A DNA stretch of 45,209 nucleotides from Planctomycetota bacterium (GTDB lineage: Bacteria > Planctomycetota > JACQVV01), in assembly GCA_016209595.1 (NCBI GenBank), contig JACQVV010000119.1, positions 1-45,209 of the forward strand, given 5' to 3'. Both the position numbers and the translations under genes were made by a program. Positions 24,884-32,662 of this stretch are shown in pieces. The notes beneath the pieces were generated by a model. The model searched no databases, was not told where the DNA came from, and saw only the letters and a list, made by a program, of their open reading frames with translations. Numbering within the stretch: the first letter of the stretch is position 1; every line of letters starts with the position of its first letter.

Positions 24884-26296
24884 ATGCGCCGGATGCTCCT
24901 CGTTGCCACGTTCCTGTTTCTCCTTTCGATCCCCGCCGCAGCCGCCGACCCGATCGAGGTTCTCGTCGTGACCGGGGCGAACAACCACGACTGGGAGTTC
25001 ACATCGGAGAAGATCGAGGGATTCCTCGACGCCACCGGGAGATTCCGCGTGGACGTCACAAAGGACCCCGCGAAGTCGTTCGCAGACGCCGAGGCGCTCC
25101 GGCGCTATCAGGTCCTCTTCCTGGACTACAACGGACCGCGGTGGGGGGAGCCGGCCGAGTCGAATTTCCTCGCGGCGGTGCGAGCGGGCGCGGGGGTCGT
25201 CGTCTACCACGCGGCGAACAACGCCTTCCCCGGGTGGACGGAGTACGAGACGCTCGTCGGGGACTGCTGGCGCGAGGGGACAGGGCACGGGCGGTTCCAC
25301 TCGTTCGACGTGAGGTTCGTGGTCGGGAACCACCCGATCACCGCGGGGCTCGGCGACCTTCGCGCGCACCCGGACGAGCTCTATCACGCGCTCGTCCACA
25401 CCCCCGGCGTCGAGCGGACGGTGCTCGCGGTCGCGCACAGCGAGCCGGAGACCGGCGGGTCGGGCAAGGACGAACCGATGGCCATGGTCCTCTCCTACGG
25501 CAAGGGGCGCGTCTTCCACACCCCCCTCGGGCACGTCTGGCGGGGACAGACCGACACGCGGGCCTCGATCGAGGACCCTGCGCTCCGGCGGCTTCTCGTC
25601 CGCGCGACCGAGTGGGTGGCGACGGGCGAGGTCACCGAAGCGGCGGAGCCCGAGCCGAACACGCTCTCGGAACCGGAGGCGAAGGAGGGTTGGACGCTCC
25701 TCTTCGACGGCCGATCGACCGGCTCCTGGCGCGGGTTCCGGCAAGAGGAGTTCCCTCGTTCGGGCTGGGTGATCGAGGACGGCGCCCTCCGTCACGTCGC
25801 AGGCGCGGGCGGGGGCGACATCATCACGCGGGAAACCTTCCAGGACTTCGAGCTCGCGCTGGAGTGGAAGGTCGCCCCCGGCGCGAACTCCGGGATCATG
25901 TATCTCGTCACCGAGGAAGGGGGCGCGACCTGGGCGACGGGGCCGGAGATGCAGGTCCTCGACGACGAGCGGCACCCCGACGGCGGGAACCGTCTCTCCT
26001 CCGCGGGGTCTCTCTACGGCCTCATCGCCGCCCCGGCCGGCGTGGTCCGGCCGGCCGGAGAGTACAACCGGATCCGGATCCGAGTCGAGCGCCGCCACGT
26101 CGAGCACTGGATGAATGACGTCAAGGTCGTCGAGTACGACTTGGGCGGCGACGAGTTCCGAGCGCTCGTGGAGCGAAGCAAGTTCCGCGACATGTCCGGC
26201 TACGCGAAGGCGACCCGAGGCCACATCGCGCTCCAGGACCACGGCGACGACGTCTGGTACCGGAACCTGAAGATCCGAACCCTCGCGCCGGAATAG
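24884..26296 (+). CDS. Secreted ThuA-DUF1080 fusion protein
   Basis: 470 residues. The ATG at 24884 has AAGGAAG about 6-7 bases upstream and gives a signal peptide (MLLVATFLFLLSIPAAAADP). The ThuA-like domain (glutamine-amidotransferase-like fold, about 22-245) shows VLVVTGANNHDWEFT, VVVYHAANNAFPGW, GTGHGRFHSFDV, HPDELYHAL and GRVFHTPLGHVW. The DUF1080 domain (about 270-470) shows WTLLFDGRSTGSWRGF, FELALEWKVAPGANSG, GPEMQVLDD and GHIALQDHGDDVWYRN. ThuA/ThuB take part in trehalose and maltitol catabolism in rhizobia through 3-keto sugars, and PF06439 proteins act on 3-keto disaccharides. The fusion therefore fits the same pathway as the minus-strand operon. It is followed after 11 bases by a one-TM protein gene. 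Confidence 0.9.
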   Translation: MRRMLLVATFLFLLSIPAAAADPIEVLVVTGANNHDWEFTSEKIEGFLDATGRFRVDVTKDPAKSFADAEALRRYQVLFLDYNGPRWGEPAESNFLAAVRAGAGVVVYHAANNAFPGWTEYETLVGDCWREGTGHGRFHSFDVRFVVGNHPITAGLGDLRAHPDELYHALVHTPGVERTVLAVAHSEPETGGSGKDEPMAMVLSYGKGRVFHTPLGHVWRGQTDTRASIEDPALRRLLVRATEWVATGEVTEAAEPEPNTLSEPEAKEGWTLLFDGRSTGSWRGFRQEEFPRSGWVIEDGALRHVAGAGGGDIITRETFQDFELALEWKVAPGANSGIMYLVTEEGGATWATGPEMQVLDDERHPDGGNRLSSAGSLYGLIAAPAGVVRPAGEYNRIRIRVERRHVEHWMNDVKVVEYDLGGDEFRALVERSKFRDMSGYAKATRGHIALQDHGDDVWYRNLKIRTLAPE

Positions 26297-26307
26297 GCTC
26301 ATCCCCG

Positions 26308-27303
26308 ATGAAGCGGAAGAAGAAGATCCTCGTCGGATGCGGGGCCCTCGCGGGGCTCGCTTTTCTCACCTGCGGCGGCGGATATCTGTGGCTTCGGTCG
26401 TGGCTTTCCGAGGCCCCGGAGCCGCTCGACGGCCGGCGGCTCGCCGGGCCGGAAACACGCGTCATCCTCCTCTATCGCGCGGGGGAGGACGACACGGGGG
26501 CCCGGGAACTTGCACGACACCTCGCCAAGCTCCTGGAAGAGAAAGGGAAGTTCCCGGAGGAGGCCCGAGACATGATCGGCTATCTCGGCTACGACAACCT
26601 GCCCGACTTCGCCGAGGCCCTTCTCCCGATCACGATGGGGGTCCTCGTCGACAAGGACCTGGGGCGCGTCGAGTTCGCGAGCTTCGGCCGCCACGCCAAC
26701 CCGATCGCGCGAGGGATCAGATACGACCTCGAGAAAGAAGGCGAAACGCTGGGCGAGCACGACGGGACGGCGCTCTTCCGCACGGACGATGGGTGCGCGG
26801 CAGTGAAAGAGAACACCTGGTTCTTCGCGACCTCGCAGGAGTTGCTCGAGACCGCGCTCGACAGGGCCCAAGACGCCGCGCCGTCCCGCGAGGGAGCGGC
26901 CCGGCACCTCGATCCGTCCTCCCCGCTCACGCTCTCCGTCGAGGGCGACGGAGACTTCCTCGACCGATTCCTCGATCAGGCCCGGGACGAGAAGGGCGTC
27001 TCGTTCGGGGAGAGCCTCCGGAAGAACCTCGACCTCACGGGCAGGGACTTCGAACGGTGCTCGTTCGCCGGCAAGGTCGGCGTCGAGAGTCTCGAAGGCG
27101 ACTGGCTCCTCGTGCCCGCCGGCGCCAGCCGGACCCCGCGCATCGCGCGCTCCGTCGACCGCCTCCTCGCCGAGCTCGTCCGGTACTACCTCTCCGAGGG
27201 ACTTGACCTCGAGCACCAGTCGCGCCGGTCCGGGGACGAGATCGAGGTCCACTGGACGCTGGGAAATCTCGACCGGTTCTGGCAGGACGTTGTCGCGGAG
27301 TGA
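26308..27303 (+). CDS. One-TM protein of unknown function
   Basis: 331 residues, ATG at 26308, 11 bases after the ThuA-DUF1080 stop, so probably co-transcribed. A basic start (MKRKKKI) and a single membrane helix (LVGCGALAGLAFLTCGGGYLWL) suggest an N-in, C-out topology. The outer part alternates helix and strand: LARHLAKLLEEKGKFPEEA, LPITMGVLVDKDLGR, WFFATSQELLETALDRA, LTLSVEGDGDFLDRFLDQA and VEVHWTLGNLDRFW-like ends. The pattern resembles planctomycete secreted proteins with a DUF3352-like or 'SRPBCC-free' alpha/beta layout, but I cannot name the family. No catalytic motif is visible. It ends 37 bases before a separate promoter. Confidence 0.75.
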   Translation: MKRKKKILVGCGALAGLAFLTCGGGYLWLRSWLSEAPEPLDGRRLAGPETRVILLYRAGEDDTGARELARHLAKLLEEKGKFPEEARDMIGYLGYDNLPDFAEALLPITMGVLVDKDLGRVEFASFGRHANPIARGIRYDLEKEGETLGEHDGTALFRTDDGCAAVKENTWFFATSQELLETALDRAQDAAPSREGAARHLDPSSPLTLSVEGDGDFLDRFLDQARDEKGVSFGESLRKNLDLTGRDFERCSFAGKVGVESLEGDWLLVPAGASRTPRIARSVDRLLAELVRYYLSEGLDLEHQSRRSGDEIEVHWTLGNLDRFWQDVVAE

Positions 27304-27340
27304 CGTGCGCCCAGCTTCGCCTGGAAGGCCTCCCTCCGGT

Positions 27341-27369
27341 TTGACTTCGCCCTCGACGGAGCATAACCT
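27341..27369 (+). promoter_or_regulatory. Promoter of the nucleotidyltransferase pseudogene
   Basis: TTGACT (27341-27346), a 17-base spacer and TAACCT (27364-27369). Predicted transcription start near 27376, 13 bases before the GTG at 27389, with GGGAG in the leader. Confidence 0.55.
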
Positions 27370-27388
27370 CGGGACGGGAGAAGCGACC

Positions 27389-27966
27389 GTGCCGCGCCTG
27401 AGAGTCGTCGAGATGGAGTTCGCGGAAGTCGTCAAGACGGCGCGATCGATCGCGGCTCGACTGAGCGACATGGGGGTTCCCTACCTCATAACGGGCGGGC
27501 TGGCGGTGTTCCAGCACGGCTACCGCCGGACGACGTCGATCTCATCGTCACGGCCGAGGGGCTCGCGCGAATCCACAAGGAGCTCGTGGGCCTCGGCTAT
27601 CGGCCGGTGAGTCCGTACAGCAAGGCGCTCCGGGACACCGAGACGCGAGTGAAGATCGACTTCCTGATCGCGGGAAAGTACCCGGGCGACGGGAATCCCA
27701 AGCCTGTCGTCTTCCCCGATCCCGCGGCGCCGGCGCTCGAGTCCGAAGGGCTTCGATTCGTGGGCCTGAAGGACCTCGTCGAGGCGAAGCTCGCCTGCGT
27801 CCTCACGACTCCCCATCGGATGCTGGAGGACGCCGCGGACGTCAAGCGCCTCATTCAGGAAACCCGCATCCCCCGCGAGTTCGCGAACGAACTCGATCCC
27901 TACGTCCGGGCGAAGTTCCTCGAGCTCTGGGATCTCGCCGCGCTCGCCCCTCCGGAAGAACGCTGA
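27389..27966 (+). pseudogene. Frameshifted nucleotidyltransferase-fold protein
   Basis: Read in two frames. From the GTG at 27389: FAEVVKTARSIAARLSDMG then PYLITGGLAVFQHGYRRTT, the GG/GS start of a minimal nucleotidyltransferase. In the frame one base over, from about 27530: DDVDLIVTAEGLARIHKEL, VKIDFLIAGKYPGDGNPKP, GLKDLVEAKLA and a helical end to the stop at 27966. Together they make one protein of about 192 residues with the expected G-x-x-x-x-x-R-x-T-x-DVDLI arrangement. The simplest repair is one inserted base in the ACGACGTCGAT segment. Related proteins occur as AbiEii-type or MNT-type toxins and as stand-alone enzymes. It could be a true pseudogene or a sequencing error. The promoter looks intact. 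Convergent with the next gene. Confidence 0.75.
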
Positions 27967-27988
27967 CCGTTTCGAGAGGGACGGGAGG

Positions 27989-30520
27989 TCAGGGCGGGGG
28001 CTCGAGGTTCCGGAAGGCGAGAAGGGCCATGGCGGTTCCGTAGTCGGAGCCCTGGCGCTCCTGGTCGCGATAGGATCCGTCGATCGAACGGGCCGCGAGG
28101 ACTCCCGAGAGGATCGCCGCAGGGTAGGGTTCGCGTTCCCCGGCCGGCAGGGAGGCCGCGGCCAGCGCGGCGAACGCGTAGTCGAAGAGGACGTAGTGCG
28201 AGCCCTGGCCCTGGGGTCCGGTGTGCAGTAGCGACTTGCCGCGCTCCCGGTCGAGGGTCTCGCGGTGGAGGACGAAGAGCTCGAGAGACCGCCGGAGCTC
28301 GCGGGCGTCCGCGCGACCGGCGCGGAAGAGCGCGAGCGCGCAGAGGGGGCCGCGCCCGGCGGCGCCGGCAGGATGCTCGGCGGCGGCGCCGTCCGCGCCC
28401 CGGGTCATGTACTCGTAGGTCCCGTCGGGGTTCCTCATCCCCTCCAGGCAGGCCGCAGCTCGCTCGAGGAGCGGCACGGGCACCTCGGCGCCCGCGGCCC
28501 GGGCCGAGAGGAGCGAGAGGAGGACGGTCGCCGTGACGAAGCTGATCGACTGCTCGATCCGGGCGCCCGCGAGATCGGTCCGCAGGAGATAGCTCCAGCC
28601 CCCGCCTGTCCTTTCCTTCTTCGACAGCCCTCCGACGAGCTCGCCCATCGTCCGGTCGAGCGCCGCCCTGTCTCCGATCCCGGCGACCCGGCAACGGGCG
28701 AGGAAGGCGAGCGTGAGGGCCTGGCTCCAGACCCGGTAGTCCATGAAGAGAGGGAGCTCGCCCAGCGCCTGCCAGCGCGCGTGGGACGCGAGGAGGAAGT
28801 CGAGGGCGCGCCGGACGGCGGCCTTCGGCCCCTCCTCGTCTTCCCCGCCCTCCTCGAAAAGGGCGAGGGCGGCGAGCGCCGTGACGGCGTCGGTGAATTC
28901 GTTCGGGCGCCCCACGTAGGCCACCGAGAGCTCGGTCGGGCTCGTCCAGGACCCGTCGGCCCGCTGGCTCTTGAGGAGATAGGCCACCGCCGCCTCCTTT
29001 GCTTTCGCCGCCTGGTTGATCGGGAGCCGCTCAGCGGCGACCTCCCGCCGGGAGGCGAGAACCGCGTCCGAGGGCCACTCCAGCGGGACCCCTGCGCCGA
29101 GGCCGAACGCGGTTCCCAGGAGCGTTCCCGCCGCGCGCCAGGCCCAGGGGCTGTCCGGGAAGGCGCTCGCGAGCTCCCGCCAGCGTTTTTCCGCCGCGGC
29201 CTTCCCCTGGAGGCGGTGCTCGCACGCGCCCAGCCAGTAGAGGACCTCCGGCACGCGCACGTGCTCTGGGTGGCGCTCGAGCGTGCCGGCGAGCCGATCC
29301 CGGGCTTCCTCGATCCGGCCGAGGCGGATCAGGAGGGCGCCCTGATCGGCGTCGAGATCGGCCGCGAGACTGCCGTCGTCTTGCGTCCGGGCGCGCTCGA
29401 GCACCGCGATCGCAGCATCCCCCTCGAGCCGCCTCCTCAGGACCGCCGCGCCCAGTCGAAGGGTGGCGGGCGAATCGAGACCCTTCACGTCCTCCAGGAC
29501 GAGATCGAGCTCCCCTCGGCGGAGGTGGAACGCGGCCCTCTCCAGGAGGTCTTCGGGAACCGCGGCCGATCCGGCGAACTCGGGGCTCTTGCCCAGGGCG
29601 CGGACGAGGAAGGCGTCGAGGAGGCGTTCGTCCAGGATAGACGTCTCGTCGAGGACTCGCCCGTCCGCATGGACGACAAGGACGGCCTCCCCGAAGGTCG
29701 TCCCGGAGAGCCCATAGACCTCCGGCGAGCGCAACGGGATCTCCATCTCGCCCGTGAGGCGTAGGAGGACGAAGCGCTCGCGGAGGAGCTCGCGAACGTC
29801 TGGATCGCCGAGCGGGCCCGAGAAGGTCGGGTCGCTGAGCTGGAAACCGGGGTAGAAGCGCGCGACGACGAGAATCGCCCGCCCCTCGGCCGCCGCGCGC
29901 CGAGAAGCCTCCTCCCAGCTCTGGGCCAGGGGAAGATCGCTCCCGCACCTCGCGGCCAGGCGCCGGAGCTCGCGATCCTCGCTCGCTTCGGGGGAGAGCG
30001 GCCGGAAGGAGAGGCCCTCCCAGATTCTTCGGAGGCGAGGAAGCGCCGCTTCGAACGTGTCCACCGGAGCGAGATGGCGGAGCGTGTAACGGAGCCCCTC
30101 GTGAACGATGTAGAACTGTTCCACCCGGTAGGTCACGCCGTCGGCGCCCTTCGTCACCACGGAGAGGCCGGGCGCTTCCATCCCCGCCACGGAAAGACGC
30201 GCGGCTCTTGGCTCCGAGTAGGCCTCCTGCCCCTGGAGCGCGGCGAGCGTCCGTTCCGCGAGCGACGCCGGTTCCTCGCCCTCGGGTGCGGGCTCGACCG
30301 CGATCACGACCTGCGCCTGGAGCTCCCGGTCGGCCCGCGTGAGCGAAATCTCGACCGCCGCGTTTCCTTTCGCGCGTTCCTCGATTCTCCAGCCCCCGTC
30401 CTGCTTTTCGATGCGGAAGCCCCAGCGGTCATTCTCGTACGCGCCGTCTTCCTGCTGCGCGACGCCGTCGGGCGTCAGGAGCACCACGAGGAGCGCCAGG
30501 GCAAGAATGCGTCCGGCCAT
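27989..30520 (-). CDS. Large secreted protein with thioredoxin-like, TPR and alpha/alpha-toroid regions
   Basis: 843 residues. Signal peptide: ILALALLVVLLTPDGVAQ. Residues about 25-185 form a beta-rich domain (WGFRIEKQDGGWRIEE, LRYTLRHLAPVDTFE) like PsbP/DUF1795-type modules. About 205-310 look like a thioredoxin-fold remnant (ASRRAAAEGRAILVVARFYP, then VLVVHADGRVLDE) without a CXXC site. About 330-480 are TPR-like. The C-terminal 330 residues carry squalene-cyclase/prenyltransferase-type repeats (VAYLLKSQRADGSW, GGGWSYLL, NPDGTYEYM, SIDGSYRDQE), common in planctomycete secreted proteins. It starts one base after the stop of the sugar-binding lipoprotein gene, so it belongs to the ABC transporter operon. 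Whether it is an enzyme or a protein-interaction scaffold cannot be told from the sequence. Confidence 0.82.
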   Translation of the reverse strand: MAGRILALALLVVLLTPDGVAQQEDGAYENDRWGFRIEKQDGGWRIEERAKGNAAVEISLTRADRELQAQVVIAVEPAPEGEEPASLAERTLAALQGQEAYSEPRAARLSVAGMEAPGLSVVTKGADGVTYRVEQFYIVHEGLRYTLRHLAPVDTFEAALPRLRRIWEGLSFRPLSPEASEDRELRRLAARCGSDLPLAQSWEEASRRAAAEGRAILVVARFYPGFQLSDPTFSGPLGDPDVRELLRERFVLLRLTGEMEIPLRSPEVYGLSGTTFGEAVLVVHADGRVLDETSILDERLLDAFLVRALGKSPEFAGSAAVPEDLLERAAFHLRRGELDLVLEDVKGLDSPATLRLGAAVLRRRLEGDAAIAVLERARTQDDGSLAADLDADQGALLIRLGRIEEARDRLAGTLERHPEHVRVPEVLYWLGACEHRLQGKAAAEKRWRELASAFPDSPWAWRAAGTLLGTAFGLGAGVPLEWPSDAVLASRREVAAERLPINQAAKAKEAAVAYLLKSQRADGSWTSPTELSVAYVGRPNEFTDAVTALAALALFEEGGEDEEGPKAAVRRALDFLLASHARWQALGELPLFMDYRVWSQALTLAFLARCRVAGIGDRAALDRTMGELVGGLSKKERTGGGWSYLLRTDLAGARIEQSISFVTATVLLSLLSARAAGAEVPVPLLERAAACLEGMRNPDGTYEYMTRGADGAAAEHPAGAAGRGPLCALALFRAGRADARELRRSLELFVLHRETLDRERGKSLLHTGPQGQGSHYVLFDYAFAALAAASLPAGEREPYPAAILSGVLAARSIDGSYRDQERQGSDYGTAMALLAFRNLEPPP

Positions 30521-30521
30521 C

Positions 30522-31547
30522 TCAGTACACCGAGTCCGGAAAGAAGAACTCGCTTGCGTTCTCGGGCGTCACGAGCTGGACGTCGAGGAGGACATGGCGC
30601 GGCGAGCCTCCGGCGCCGTCTCCCCGGATCGCATCGACCGAGAGATGAAGGTGCGCGGGCATCCGCTCGGCGGCGCTCTCCAGATTCCCATCGCGGAGTT
30701 TCGCCACGGCCAGATGGACCCCAGCCGCGATCATGGCCGGCGGATAGGTGATGGTCGCCGGGTAGAGCGGATCGCGGTTCGCGATCTTCTCGACAACGGT
30801 TTTCATGCCGCCTCCCCCCACGAGCCACATCTCGGCGGCCCGGCCCGCCTCGCGAATCGCCTGCTCGGCGCCGAGCGCCATGTCGTCGTCGGCCGCCCAT
30901 ACCGCGTCGATCCGGTCGAACTGCGCAAGGTAGGACTGCATCACTTCGAGAGACTTCTGGCGGTTCCAGAGCCCGGGTTGCGCGGCAAGGACCTCGATTC
31001 CGGGGTTCTCGTCGAAAACCTTTTTTGCGGATTCGTACCGGTCGGTGTCGACCGTACACGGGATGCCGCGAAGGACCGCGACCCGCCCCTTCCCGCCGAG
31101 CCTCTCGACGATGAACCGGGCGCTCCTCGCGCCGAAGGCCTTGTTGTCCCCCTCCAGGAAAACGTCGGCGACGGGCTCCAGGAAGCCGCGGTCGACGTTG
31201 ACGACATAGATCCCGCGCTCGTGCGCCCGCTTCGCGACCGGCGTCAGGGGGGCGCTCTCGGTGGCGAGGACGACCAGCCCGTCCACCTTCTGGGCCATCA
31301 TGTCCTCGATATCCGCGATCTGCTTCTCTGGGTTCGCCGCGGTGGCGTAGACCCACTCGACATCCGGGTAGGCCGCCATCGACTCCTTCGCCCAGTACCC
31401 GACGCCGGCCGTCCAGCCGTGGTCGGCCGCGGGGATCGAGACGCCGATCTTGATCTTCCGGCCGGCGTCTTCGGTCCCGGACCGGTCGCAGGAGCCGAGG
31501 GCGACGAGGACCAGGACGAGCGTCAGGAAGGGAAGGGCGCGTTTCAT
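30522..31547 (-). CDS. Sugar ABC transporter substrate-binding lipoprotein (RbsB-like)
   Basis: 341 residues. ATG at 31547 with AGGAGA about 6 bases upstream. Lipobox VALGSC puts the lipidated Cys at 20. The type-1 periplasmic-binding fold is clear: KIKIGVSIPAADHGWTAGV, QIADIEDMMAQKVDGLVVLA, VAVLRGIPCTVDTDRYE, AVWAADDDMALGAEQAI and PATITYPPAMIAAGVHLAV. This is the ribose/galactose (CUT2) cluster. It delivers a monosaccharide or small sugar derivative to the permease encoded just upstream (38 bases away). The specificity cannot be read. Third gene of a transporter operon in the order ATPase, permease, binding protein. Confidence 0.93.
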   Translation of the reverse strand: MKRALPFLTLVLVLVALGSCDRSGTEDAGRKIKIGVSIPAADHGWTAGVGYWAKESMAAYPDVEWVYATAANPEKQIADIEDMMAQKVDGLVVLATESAPLTPVAKRAHERGIYVVNVDRGFLEPVADVFLEGDNKAFGARSARFIVERLGGKGRVAVLRGIPCTVDTDRYESAKKVFDENPGIEVLAAQPGLWNRQKSLEVMQSYLAQFDRIDAVWAADDDMALGAEQAIREAGRAAEMWLVGGGGMKTVVEKIANRDPLYPATITYPPAMIAAGVHLAVAKLRDGNLESAAERMPAHLHLSVDAIRGDGAGGSPRHVLLDVQLVTPENASEFFFPDSVY

Positions 31548-31585
31548 GGCTTCTCCTTTTTCCTGGGAGGGGGGGGAAGGACATC

Positions 31586-32647
31586 CTAACCGCCCTCGGA
31601 CCCCTCCGCCCGCTGAAGGAGGACCGCGGCGACGATGACCAGGCCCTTCACGAGCCCCTGGAGGTAGACCGAGATCTGGAGCAGGTTCAGCATGTTGCCG
31701 ATGACGCCCCGGATGAGAACGCCGATCGCCGTCCCGGCGATCGTCGCCCGTCCCCCGCGCATCCGGGTCCCCCCGATGACGACCGCCGCGATGACGTCGA
31801 GCTCGTAGAGGATCCCTGTGCCCGTGCTGGAGACCGAGTTCATCCGGCTCGCGAGAAGCGCCGCCGAGAGCCCCGCGCATAGACCCACGAGGACGTAAGC
31901 GAGGGTCTTCACCCGGGCCACGGGGATGGCGGAGTAGACCGCGGCCCGCTCGTTCGATCCGATCGCCAGGATGTAGCGCCCGAATCGGGTGCGTTCGAGG
32001 AGGACCCACCCGAGGGCCGCGAGGGCGAGGAAGACCGCGACCGGCCACGGGAAGAGGAGAGGGACGACCTTCCCCGCTGCCGGCGGCGCCACGTTCGTTC
32101 CGGGGATCGGGATGCCGCCCTGCCCGATCGCGCCGAACATTGACTCGCTTGCCGAGCGGTACTCCCCCCCGTCGACCAGGGCGAGCGCGAGCGAGCGGTA
32201 GATCGCGAGCCCTCCGAGCGTGACAATGAACGGCGCGATCCTCCCCCGGGTCACGAGGAGCCCGTGGGCGAGCCCCGCCGCCGCCCCCGCGGCGAGCATG
32301 AGGGCGAAGGCCGCGGCCACGCCCCAGCCCTCCCCGAACTCGCGCGCCAGGAGCGCGTTCATCGCGAGGATTCCGATGCCCCCCAGGAAGGCCACGAGCG
32401 AGCCCACGGAGAGGTCGATCCCTCCCTGGGCGATGACGAAGGTCATCCCCACGGCGAGGATCCCCACGAACGACCATTGCCGCAGGACGTTGATCACGTT
32501 TTCGGGACTCGCGAAGTCGCTCCTCCCCTTCGTCGCGAGCTCGTAGAGAACCGTGAACGCGACAAGGAGAGCCAGGGCCGCGAGCGGCGTCGTCCAGACC
32601 GGGAGCCGGGAGCGAAGGTTCGCCAGGCGCGCGATCGTTCTTTTCAT
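31586..32647 (-). CDS. Sugar ABC transporter permease (RbsC-like)
   Basis: 353 residues, polytopic with eight or more helices, for example PLAALALLVAFTVLYELA, FVGILAVGMTFVIAQGGIDLS (split at about 60-80) and LVKGLVIVAAVLLQ. The motif GGIDLSVGSLVAF is the hallmark of the CUT2 permeases, and GRYILAIGSNERAAVYSAI followed by IAAVVIGGTRMRGGRATI marks the cytoplasmic loop that contacts the ATPase. ATG at 32647, 15 bases after the ATPase stop. It forms a homodimer channel in this family. Full length and intact. Confidence 0.95.
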   Translation of the reverse strand: MKRTIARLANLRSRLPVWTTPLAALALLVAFTVLYELATKGRSDFASPENVINVLRQWSFVGILAVGMTFVIAQGGIDLSVGSLVAFLGGIGILAMNALLAREFGEGWGVAAAFALMLAAGAAAGLAHGLLVTRGRIAPFIVTLGGLAIYRSLALALVDGGEYRSASESMFGAIGQGGIPIPGTNVAPPAAGKVVPLLFPWPVAVFLALAALGWVLLERTRFGRYILAIGSNERAAVYSAIPVARVKTLAYVLVGLCAGLSAALLASRMNSVSSTGTGILYELDVIAAVVIGGTRMRGGRATIAGTAIGVLIRGVIGNMLNLLQISVYLQGLVKGLVIVAAVLLQRAEGSEGG

Positions 32648-32662
32648 GCGGCGTCCTCTTCT

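Noticed and set aside
24614..26296. Single 560-residue zinc-ribbon-ThuA-DUF1080 fusion
   Set aside because: A clear signal peptide with its own ribosome site begins at 24884; the linker between zinc ribbon and signal peptide has no protein character.
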